DNA of 8,246 nt from Chitinophagaceae bacterium (lineage in GTDB: Bacteria > Bacteroidota > Bacteroidia > Chitinophagales > Chitinophagaceae): positions 1 through 8,246 of the forward strand of contig JALOMZ010000064.1 in NCBI GenBank assembly GCA_025455205.1, given 5' to 3'. Each line of letters starts with the position of its first letter. Positions within the stretch are counted from its first letter, which is position 1. The notes below the pieces were generated by a model, which did no database searches, was not told the origin of the DNA, and saw only the letters and a program-made list of their open reading frames with translations. Below are positions 1 to 5,560 of this stretch, one piece after another. The translations under genes and the position numbers were made by a program.

Positions 1-400
1 CGATTTTCGATTTGGTGCGTGTTGCCGTGCCCTTGGTGAGCAATTCGCCCATCATGTCGACGTAACCGGCGGCGTCTTTTTCCATAATCGGGTCGGCATC
101 AACGAAGACGCGGTAGGAGACCTGGGGAAGTTTGTGGTTTTCCACCACGATGACCGTCAGGCCGTTTTCCAGTTGGAAGGTTTCAGCCTTGCCGATTTGG
201 ATTTTGGGAGCATCGCCGGGTTGGGGTGCGGCGGCGCGTACATTGCCGGTGGGCAGCGGAATTTTGGGCGCTTTACCCGTGGCTGCGGCGGCCGCCGGGG
301 AGGGTTGCTGGGTTGCCGTGGTTTTGTCGGCTGTTTTGGGCGAACAGGCAACCAGCAGGAGCAAAAGAGAAGTTATGGAGAGAAACGTATGTTTTTTCAT
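1..400 (-). CDS. M16 family peptidase homologue, lipoprotein, probably non-catalytic (partial, C-terminus off the left edge)
   Basis: Reading the minus strand from the ATG at 400 gives 133 residues before the window ends. Residues 1-19 form a lipoprotein signal peptide (MKKH, a Leu-rich core, then LVAC with Cys19 as the lipidation site). A Pro/Ala/Thr-rich spacer of about 45 residues follows, then the start of an M16 N-terminal domain (FQLENGLTVIVVENHKLPQV). Where active M16 enzymes have HxxEH just before LLxxGT, this protein reads D115-M-M-G118-E119 followed by LLTKGT, so both zinc histidines and the catalytic Glu are replaced. In the M16 family such degenerate subunits pair with an active partner, as alpha-MPP does with beta-MPP. 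The active partner here is the gene just upstream, with a 54-bp gap, which suggests one operon. I infer a periplasmic, membrane-anchored, substrate-binding subunit. The family call is firm; the inactivity rests on the visible motif only, because the rest of the gene is not in the window. Confidence 0.88.
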   Translation of the reverse strand, partial: MKKHTFLSITSLLLLLVACSPKTADKTTATQQPSPAAAAATGKAPKIPLPTGNVRAAAPQPGDAPKIQIGKAETFQLENGLTVIVVENHKLPQVSYRVFVDADPIMEKDAAGYVDMMGELLTKGTATRTKSKI

Positions 401-454
401 GGTGTTTTTTTAATGGCAATACGACAATGAAACTCAGTACCGTGGGGAGTCGCC

Positions 455-1780
455 TTAGGGCTGTTTGGGTTTGGGCAGCCAGTAAATAACCACGCGGGCG
501 TCTTTGCGGAAGTACTTTTTAGCTACGCGGCGCAAGTCTTCGCGTGTTACTTTGCGGTAGCGTTCCAGTTCCGTATTGATGAGGTTGGCATCGCCGTAAT
601 ACATTTCGTATTGAGCCAGGCTTTCAGCAATGCCCGCCACAGAAGCGTTCTGGCGGATGAAGTTGCTCTCAATCTGGTTGCGCACCTTTTCAAATTCACG
701 TTCGCTCACCAGGTTGGTCTGCACTTCTGCCACCAGTGAGTCGATGCTCTTTTCCACCGCTTCCGGCTGGATGCCCATGTTGGCTACGGCGAAATTGATG
801 AAGAGGCCGGCGTCTTCGAGGAAGAAGGGAAAGGAGCCTGCAAATACGGCCTGCTGCTTGGCATCTACAATGGTCTTGTTCATGCGGCTGCTCTCGCCGC
901 CACTGAGAATGGTGCTGAGCACATTGAAGGCATAATACTCATCGGTGCCCTGCGCCGGCGCGCGGTAGGCCTGTATCACACCGGGCAACTGGATGTTGTC
1001 GTACACCATATCGCGCACTTCACCACCCAGCGGGGGTTCGGTGATGCGCGGACGCTCCACATTGGCACCACGCGGAATGGAGCCGAAGTATTGTTCTACT
1101 TTCTTTCTGGTGGAAGCCATGTCAAAATCACCGGCAATGCTGAGCACCGCATTGTTGGGCACATAGAATTTTTTATAAAAGGCCACAAACTCGTCCAGCT
1201 TGGCAGCCTCCAGGTGTTCCATGCTGCCAATGGGCACCCAGCGGTAGGGATGCTGTTTGAAGGCACGTTTGAACACATTTTCCAGCAGGGTTCCATAGGG
1301 CTGGTTGTCTACGCGCTGGCGCTTTTCTTCCTTCACCACCTGGCGCTGTGTTTCCACACCCTCGTTGAGGATTTTGGCGTGCATGAGGCGTTCGCTTTCC
1401 AACCACAGGCCCAGGTCGAGCTGGTTGCTGGGCAGCAGGTCGTAATAGAAGGTACGGTCCTGGCTGGTGTTGGCGTTGTTGTCGCCGCCGGCATTGGTGA
1501 TGTATTTGTCAAAATCGCCGCGCTTCAGGTTCTGGCTGCCTTCAAACAACAGGTGTTCGAAGAAATGCGCAAAGCCGGTACGGGAAGTGTCTTCATTCTT
1601 GGATCCTACATGATAAAGCATGGAAACCACCACCACCGGGGCCGAGCGGTCCTGATGCAGAATGACCTTGAGGCCGTTGGGAAGGGTATATTTCTCAAAT
1701 TGGATCTTGGGCGCCTGGCCAATGGCCATGCCGGTGCTGAGCAGCAGGGTAGCCGCCAGCGTAGTTCTCATCAATGACAT
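455..1780 (-). CDS. Secreted M16 family zinc metallopeptidase (insulinase/processing-peptidase type), active-site intact
   Basis: The product is 441 residues, the usual size of a single M16 N-domain plus C-domain subunit. Residues 1-22 form a Sec signal peptide, with likely cleavage after GQA; a second Met at codon 4 is an equally possible start. The N-terminal domain has YTLPNGLKVILHQD and the inverted zinc motif H72-F-F-E75-H76, followed by LLFEGS. H72 and H76 bind zinc and E75 is the general base. The third ligand is expected about 76 residues later and fits E152 in VVKEEKRQ. The second domain starts near KKFYVPNNAVLSIAGDF and includes LSTILSGGESSRM, a typical M16 C-domain signature. It should degrade peptides in the periplasm or at the outer membrane. 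The next gene downstream (start at 400) encodes a zinc-site-lacking homologue, so a heterodimer of active and inactive subunits is likely. There is no obvious Shine-Dalgarno sequence, as is usual in Bacteroidota. Confidence 0.95.
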   Translation of the reverse strand: MSLMRTTLAATLLLSTGMAIGQAPKIQFEKYTLPNGLKVILHQDRSAPVVVVSMLYHVGSKNEDTSRTGFAHFFEHLLFEGSQNLKRGDFDKYITNAGGDNNANTSQDRTFYYDLLPSNQLDLGLWLESERLMHAKILNEGVETQRQVVKEEKRQRVDNQPYGTLLENVFKRAFKQHPYRWVPIGSMEHLEAAKLDEFVAFYKKFYVPNNAVLSIAGDFDMASTRKKVEQYFGSIPRGANVERPRITEPPLGGEVRDMVYDNIQLPGVIQAYRAPAQGTDEYYAFNVLSTILSGGESSRMNKTIVDAKQQAVFAGSFPFFLEDAGLFINFAVANMGIQPEAVEKSIDSLVAEVQTNLVSEREFEKVRNQIESNFIRQNASVAGIAESLAQYEMYYGDANLINTELERYRKVTREDLRRVAKKYFRKDARVVIYWLPKPKQP

Positions 1781-1875
1781 GTTGAAAGGTTTTTGAATGG
1801 TGTGAAGCAGTTAAGAGGGGAAAATTAAGCAAGAGCGACTGAATCCTGTGCCACCACCTTCTAATTTGTTCTACA

Positions 1876-1890
1876 TTAACGGCCCGTTAA
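1876..1890. promoter_or_regulatory. Perfect 15-bp palindrome in the divergent promoter gap
   Basis: TTAACGG-C-CCGTTAA is a perfect inverted repeat with 7-bp arms around a single central base. It ends 12 bp before the ATG of the M28 peptidase gene at 1903 and lies 95 bp upstream of the M16 gene start at 1780. The arms are short and there is no T-tract, so a terminator is unlikely. The position suits an operator for the plus-strand gene or for both divergent genes. The binding protein is unknown. Confidence 0.45.
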
Positions 1891-1902
1891 AAGAATATAA
1901 CC

Positions 1903-3273
1903 ATGAGGAATGTAATGCGAAAAGGGTTCATCAGCAGCGCCATGCTCCTGTTGTCCTTTTGTGGAATGAGCCAAAATGATTCGGCCATGCTGAAGCGGCT
2001 GGCCGATGAAATCATGCTGCGCAGCACCGCATACGATAACCTGCGCTTTTTGTGCAAGCAAGTGGGTCCGCGCCTGAGTGGTTCGCCGCAGGCACAACGG
2101 GCCGTGGAGGAAACAGCCCGCATGCTGCGGGAAGCCGGGGCCGACACCGTTTACCTGCAGCCCTGCATGGTGCCGTACTGGGTGCGTGGCGAGAAGGAAC
2201 AGGGCACTGTGTATTTCAGCGGCCAGCGCAAGGAACTGAATGTTTGCGCTCTGGGCATGAGCGTGGGCACACCCGCCGCGGGTATACGCAGCCAGGTAAT
2301 CGAAGTGCGCAGCTTCGAAGAACTGGAAAAACTGCCCGATGCCAACGTAAAAGGCAAGATCGTGTTCTTCAATTATCCCATGCGCCCTGATCTTATTCAG
2401 GGTGGCTATGGCGATGCAGTGCGTTACCGCTCCAACGGTCCGGTAGCCGCCGCAAAGAAAGGGGCTGTGGCTGTGATGATCCGCAGCGTTACACATGCAT
2501 TGGACAATAACCCGCATACCGGCACCACGCGGTACGACAGCGGCGTGCAGAAGATTCCGGCCTTTGCCTGCAGTACCATGGATGCCGAATGGCTGAGCCG
2601 CTTGCTGAAACGTAAAATGCCCGTGCAGCTCTTTCTCAAATCCAGCTGCCAGCAGCTGCCTGATGTGCTCAGCTACAATGTGGTGGGCGAAATACGCGGC
2701 TCCGAAAAACCGGAGGAGATCATTACGGCTGGCGGACACCTCGACAGCTGGGACCTGGGCGAGGGTGCCCACGATGATGGCAGTGGCTGCATGCAAAGCA
2801 TAGAAGTGATTCGCTCCATCAAAGCCCTGGGCTGGAAGCCCAAGCGGACCATCCGGGCCGTGATGTTCATGAACGAAGAGAATGGCCTGCGCGGAGGAAC
2901 CGCCTATGCCGATTTTGCCAAAAAGAACAATGAGAAACATGTGTTTGCCATCGAAAGCGATGCTGGTGGTTTTGGAGTGCAAACCCTGGGCGTAAGCGGC
3001 AGTCCGGAACAATATGCCAAAGCCAGGAGCTGGGAGCCTTTGTTCAAGTCCTATGGTGTGTATGAAATCAGCAATGGCGGGGGCGGCGCCGATATTGGGC
3101 CGCTGCGGCCCCTGGGCACTGTGCTATGCGGGGTTAACCCAAATAGCCAGCGCTATTTTGACCATCACCATGCCCGCAACGATGTTTTTGAAGCGGTGAA
3201 CAAGCGCGAGCTGGAGCTGGGTGCTTTCAGCATGGCTGCCATGTGCTGGCTGGTGAGCGAATACGGTTTGTAA
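1903..3273 (+). CDS. Secreted M28 family zinc aminopeptidase/carboxypeptidase, carboxypeptidase Q-like
   Basis: The product is 456 residues with an N-terminal signal peptide (MRNVMRKGF, then a hydrophobic stretch to about residue 23; Met5 at 1915 is an alternative start). Residues 45-95 (VGPRLSGS, PYWVRGE) closely resemble the N-terminal region of plasma glutamate carboxypeptidase/carboxypeptidase Q. A protease-associated insert spans roughly residues 125-245. The M28 catalytic domain shows the full co-catalytic two-zinc set: H279 in GGHLDSWD, bridging D291 in GAHDDGSG, base and ligand E325-E326 in MNEENGL, D353 in ESDAGG, and the last His in the FDHHH cluster (H423 by motif alignment), followed by second-shell D427. 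Such enzymes remove terminal residues from peptides in the periplasm. The gene stands alone on the plus strand, diverges from the M16 pair, and is followed 22 bp later by a terminator, so it is probably monocistronic. Exact substrate preference cannot be read from the sequence. Confidence 0.95.
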   Translation: MRNVMRKGFISSAMLLLSFCGMSQNDSAMLKRLADEIMLRSTAYDNLRFLCKQVGPRLSGSPQAQRAVEETARMLREAGADTVYLQPCMVPYWVRGEKEQGTVYFSGQRKELNVCALGMSVGTPAAGIRSQVIEVRSFEELEKLPDANVKGKIVFFNYPMRPDLIQGGYGDAVRYRSNGPVAAAKKGAVAVMIRSVTHALDNNPHTGTTRYDSGVQKIPAFACSTMDAEWLSRLLKRKMPVQLFLKSSCQQLPDVLSYNVVGEIRGSEKPEEIITAGGHLDSWDLGEGAHDDGSGCMQSIEVIRSIKALGWKPKRTIRAVMFMNEENGLRGGTAYADFAKKNNEKHVFAIESDAGGFGVQTLGVSGSPEQYAKARSWEPLFKSYGVYEISNGGGGADIGPLRPLGTVLCGVNPNSQRYFDHHHARNDVFEAVNKRELELGAFSMAAMCWLVSEYGL

Positions 3274-3294
3274 CTGAACAGATTTTCAACAAAG

Positions 3295-3323
3295 AAAGAG
3301 GGCACCGGATGGTGCCCTTTTTT
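3295..3323 (+). terminator. Rho-independent terminator after the M28 peptidase gene
   Basis: AGGGCACC pairs perfectly with GGTGCCCT (8 bp) around a GGAT loop, at 3299-3318, and is followed by five more T residues. Flanking AAAG and TTTT extend the stem by a G.T and three A-T pairs. It lies 22 bp after the stop of the plus-strand gene. The opposite strand gives a broken T-rich tail (CTCTTTCTTT), so it may also work, less well, for the convergent gene ending at 3399. Confidence 0.9.
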
Positions 3324-3398
3324 GTGGTTCAGGCTGTCTTCAGCGTTCCGCAGTGGGCCAAACAAAACCCGGCGTTCAGGCCCGCGGATCATATCGCC

Positions 3399-3917
3399 TC
3401 AAAAATCCCGGCAGGGTGTGTTAGACAGCGTATCGATATAAGGCATTCTTCTTTCCTTAATGGTCTCCCAGGTAATATAGGGGAGGTTGTAACGTTCATC
3501 GGTCAGGTATTCCTTCCAGCGCCAGAAGGCCAGCGGTTGTTTGCTGAACAGGCGGTACATCAGCGTATCGCCCTCAAATCCAGGTACCCTGCATTCGGGC
3601 TTCACATGACTGAATTGGCTGAAATCGCTGATCGCCCTGTTCTTGAACCGGTTCTCCATAACAGTAACGGTACCGCTCAGGTTGGCATAGCAGTATCGGT
3701 CGGCGTCCACCGAAATCATGAAAAGCCAGTTCAGCGGCGTGAGGTTTGCAGCCAGTACGGTCACCAGCAAAAGGATACCGGTCAGCCAATATGCTTTTTT
3801 CCGAGTCATCTGAACAGTTAGCAGCGAAAGAGAATGCCCGAAGCAGTTGCGACCCCAATAGATGAAGACATCATTGTGTTCAGGGAAGTCATCCGCTTCG
3901 GGCGGTGGGTTATGCAT
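3399..3917 (-). CDS. Hypothetical single-pass membrane protein, translationally coupled to the upstream lipoprotein gene
   Basis: I do not recognise this family. The ATG at 3917 overlaps the stop of the upstream lipoprotein gene as TGATG, the classic arrangement for translational coupling, and gives 172 residues. One transmembrane segment runs from about residue 43 to 59 (YWLTGILLLVTVLAANL) and is preceded by TRKK, predicting N-in/C-out topology. The remaining ~110 residues would be extracytoplasmic. They are rich in Tyr, Trp and Arg and contain three Cys (76, 109, 169). A second start at Met37 (3807-3809) would give a 136-residue protein starting MTRKKAYW, directly before the membrane segment. 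That form looks more natural at the protein level, whereas the overlap favours the long one. Being coupled to a lipoprotein with a possible papain-like domain, it could be a partner, anchor or inhibitor of that protein; this is speculation from context only. Confidence 0.72.
   Translation of the reverse strand: MHNPPPEADDFPEHNDVFIYWGRNCFGHSLSLLTVQMTRKKAYWLTGILLLVTVLAANLTPLNWLFMISVDADRYCYANLSGTVTVMENRFKNRAISDFSQFSHVKPECRVPGFEGDTLMYRLFSKQPLAFWRWKEYLTDERYNLPYITWETIKERRMPYIDTLSNTPCRDF
3836..3903. repeat. 9-bp inverted repeat with a 50-nt loop inside the 5' part of the small membrane-protein gene
   Basis: GCCCGAAGC at 3836-3844 and GCTTCGGGC at 3895-3903 are perfect inverted copies. In the minus-strand transcript they would bracket the stretch between the coupled start (3917) and the alternative start (3809). 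The loop is too long for a normal terminator and no T-tract follows. It could fold the leader of the second cistron, or be chance. Confidence 0.3.
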
Positions 3918-5335
3918 CAATTGCAGGGGCCATTGCTGGCCTGTGCCTTGAGGTTTACGCCAATGTCAATGTTGTTGGCGTAGGGACCGCCGGAATATTT
4001 CTGGCGCGACAAAGCCTTATACATGCCATTGGGAGAGAAAGGAATGATGGTATTGTTGAACAAGGCATTGGTGGGATCATACACAGCCACCCCATCTGAA
4101 CCCAGGGTGCCCGGTCTGATGGCATTGATGCTGCCGGCCACGAAGTTGGCACAGTTATACTGGTCCAGCTCATAGTTGCGGGTGGAATTGGTGCGCAACT
4201 CATTCAGCAGGCGACGGAATTCGTCGGCATTCCAGTCGGCCATGGTGAGGCTGGCGTTGAACTCATGCTGCACGCCCTGGGCGTTTCCATCGTTGACGAT
4301 CTTGCTGGGCACCGGGTTCATGGTGGCACTCTTGAGGCCACTGCCGGGATAGAAACCGATCACCTGCGATACCGACTGGCTGCCATTGATCTTCGTAAGC
4401 TTCATGAACACATGGCCGGGGCCAAATTCACCGGTGCTCTGGCTGGTGCCGATCAGTACATCAGGCGTCTGGTTCACGGGAATGTCTACATATACTTTTA
4501 CCTGGAAGGAGGCGCCGGCATCAGGAATAGCATCGAAGCATTTCAGGTATTGCTCCAGGTTAATGGCTGGCTTATCGTCAGATTCATCCAGCTCCCAGGT
4601 AATGATGATCGGCGGTGCTTCATAGGTACTGCCGCCACCGCTTCCACCGGAAAGCGGATCAATATAGTCGAGGTTGGTATAATTGGAATTAGCGGGATCA
4701 CCATTGCCGGTGCCATCGGTTCCGGAAGTACCGCCAGAACCTTCCATACCCAGCATGGCAGCCATGATATAGGCTGTGGTGCCGGTGAGCAGGGTGCCGG
4801 TGGTACCGTTAGCATAGGTGCCCACCACCGTTACCATGGGTAGGGTACTACCCGGGGCTTCTAAAGAAAGCCGGCGGATATTACGGCCGTTACCATTATC
4901 TGATTGGAAAGGTTTGCTGGGGATCAGGTATTCCTTCGTTTTGCCGGTAGCATAGTTCTTGTTCATGACAAAGGTGGGAAACTGCTCCAACCCGTACCTA
5001 GACTGGTAACGCACAATGTTGCGGGAAATAGAAGCCGGGTTACCATTCTTGTCCATATTAATGATCAGGAAGTGGTAGTTGGCGGATTGAACATCACGCA
5101 GCGGCACCTTCAGGGCCATCAGCTTGCTGTTCTTTTCTATGCTCACAATCTTATTCCAGTCTACCTGGGCGGCAATATCCGCTTCCAGTATGCTGGCAAC
5201 ATGTATCTTAACCGCATTGAGTTTGGATGCCTGCAACCGGCCCTTTTCCGGGGCGGGAGACTCCTGCGTTGGCAGCTGTTCTTTTTGACAGGCTACTGCC
5301 AGCAAAACCAATAGAAATAATACTACCCTTTGCAT
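3917..5335 (-). CDS. Two-domain surface lipoprotein with a C-terminal permuted papain-like (NlpC/P60-like) domain
   Basis: Starting at the ATG at 5335, the product is 472 residues. An in-frame ATG at 5398 is rejected because it lies within a regulatory palindrome and puts 21 polar residues before the signal peptide. Residues 1-16 (MQRVVLFLL...AVAC) form a lipoprotein signal with Cys16; the following QKE resembles the Bacteroidota lipoprotein surface-export signal. Residues ~40-200 resemble the neighbouring 228-aa lipoprotein (for example PMVTVVGTYAN at 166-176 and YIMAAMLGMEG at 189-199). A Gly/Ser/Thr linker spans ~198-237, then ITWELDES. The C-terminal domain (~260-430) has GPGHVFMKL (H308), GFYPGSG, HEF (H357) and YNCANFV (C395). 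The order His-then-Cys and the YNCxxF motif recall permuted NlpC/P60-like hydrolases, which act on peptide, ester or acyl bonds. The last ~40 residues resemble no domain I know. The enzymatic role is inferred from motifs; the gene boundaries and lipoprotein nature are firm. Confidence 0.85.
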   Translation of the reverse strand: MQRVVLFLLVLLAVACQKEQLPTQESPAPEKGRLQASKLNAVKIHVASILEADIAAQVDWNKIVSIEKNSKLMALKVPLRDVQSANYHFLIINMDKNGNPASISRNIVRYQSRYGLEQFPTFVMNKNYATGKTKEYLIPSKPFQSDNGNGRNIRRLSLEAPGSTLPMVTVVGTYANGTTGTLLTGTTAYIMAAMLGMEGSGGTSGTDGTGNGDPANSNYTNLDYIDPLSGGSGGGSTYEAPPIIITWELDESDDKPAINLEQYLKCFDAIPDAGASFQVKVYVDIPVNQTPDVLIGTSQSTGEFGPGHVFMKLTKINGSQSVSQVIGFYPGSGLKSATMNPVPSKIVNDGNAQGVQHEFNASLTMADWNADEFRRLLNELRTNSTRNYELDQYNCANFVAGSINAIRPGTLGSDGVAVYDPTNALFNNTIIPFSPNGMYKALSRQKYSGGPYANNIDIGVNLKAQASNGPCN

Positions 5336-5366
5336 GGCCCATTGTTTAATAGGCAAAGCAAAGGCT

Positions 5367-5375
5367 TTATCCACA
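5367..5375 (+). promoter_or_regulatory. DnaA-box-like 9-mer (first copy)
   Basis: TTATCCACA is an exact match to the strict consensus DnaA box. It lies 32 bp upstream of the lipoprotein start at 5335 and 161 bp from a second identical copy in the same orientation. One such 9-mer in 8 kb is unremarkable; two in one short intergenic gap is not. It could be a DnaA-controlled promoter site, part of an origin, or chance. Confidence 0.4.
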
Positions 5376-5381
5376 TCCGAT

Positions 5382-5401
5382 AATTTGACAAATGTCAAAT
5401 T
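5382..5401. promoter_or_regulatory. FNR/CRP-type operator candidate upstream of the long lipoprotein gene
   Basis: AATTTGACA and TGTCAAATT are perfect inverted arms of 9 bp separated by two A residues. The core TTGAC-N4-GTCAA differs from the FNR consensus TTGAT-N4-ATCAA only at the inner base of each half. The site ends 46 bp before the start codon at 5335. The same pattern recurs imperfectly in the repeats ahead of the shorter lipoprotein gene, and a Crp/Fnr-type regulator is encoded just upstream. The palindrome is directly visible; its binding by that regulator is inferred. Confidence 0.65.
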
Positions 5402-5435
5402 CGGCGTTGAAACACCAATTTTTGGGTATTATTTT

Positions 5436-5450
5436 CGCAACTTTGTTGCG
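5436..5450. promoter_or_regulatory. CGCAAC-TTT-GTTGCG inverted repeat
   Basis: Perfect 6-bp arms surround a TTT centre in the AT-rich part of the gap between the two lipoprotein genes. The flanking TTTTCGCAA also occurs, in reverse complement, in the first two of the three repeats at 6294-6355. This suggests a second shared recognition element rather than a terminator, since no clean T-tract follows on either strand. Confidence 0.4.
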
Positions 5451-5510
5451 TTTAGTGGACTTTTTCCGGTTTTTAGGTCATTTTCTTCAACAACTTTCGG
5501 GGTTAGTGTG

Positions 5511-5524
5511 GACATGGCCATGTC
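5511..5524. promoter_or_regulatory. Perfect 14-bp palindrome GACATGGCCATGTC
   Basis: The 14 bases are fully self-complementary with no spacer. The right edge continues as AAC, giving ATGTCAAC, the same right half as the third repeat at 6340-6355. It lies 37 bp past the stop of the 228-aa lipoprotein gene and 3 bp before the second DnaA-box-like sequence. It may be a variant operator; its role is unknown. Confidence 0.4.
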
Positions 5525-5527
5525 AAC

Positions 5528-5536
5528 TTATCCACA
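5528..5536 (+). promoter_or_regulatory. DnaA-box-like 9-mer (second copy)
   Basis: A second exact TTATCCACA, in the same orientation as the copy at 5367-5375. Both are followed by T, so ten bases match. It lies between the 14-bp palindrome and another short inverted repeat. No third copy, even with one mismatch, was found by eye in this gap, so an origin is not established. Confidence 0.4.
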
Positions 5537-5537
5537 T

Positions 5538-5551
5538 TTGCAGGTCTGCAA
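5538..5551. repeat. Short inverted repeat TTGCAG-GT-CTGCAA
   Basis: Two perfect 6-bp arms with a 2-bp centre, located 10 bp beyond the stop of the 228-aa lipoprotein gene. It is too short and lacks a T-tract, so it is not a convincing terminator. It adds to the high density of dyad symmetries in this gap. Confidence 0.3.
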
Positions 5552-5560
5552 TCTGGCCTG

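Noticed and set aside
1091..1777. 228-residue plus-strand open frame inside the M16 gene
   Set aside because: It is the antisense shadow of a strongly supported M16 peptidase gene. Its His/Val-rich composition is typical of antisense frames.
1820..1827. TAATTTTC on the minus strand as a -7 promoter element (TAnnTTTG type) for the M16 operon
   Set aside because: Seven of eight bases match, but no TTTG-like -33 element is found at the expected distance, so it is not strong enough to list.
1876..3012. 378-residue minus-strand open frame opposite the M28 gene
   Set aside because: The plus-strand frame carries a complete M28 zinc-ligand set, so the opposite frame is a shadow. It is rich in His and Ala with no domain.
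5336..5398. N-terminal extension of the long lipoprotein from the in-frame ATG at 5398
   Set aside because: The extension covers half of the 5382-5401 palindrome and a DnaA-box-like site, and would put a polar stretch before a clear lipoprotein signal peptide. The ATG at 5335 fits better.
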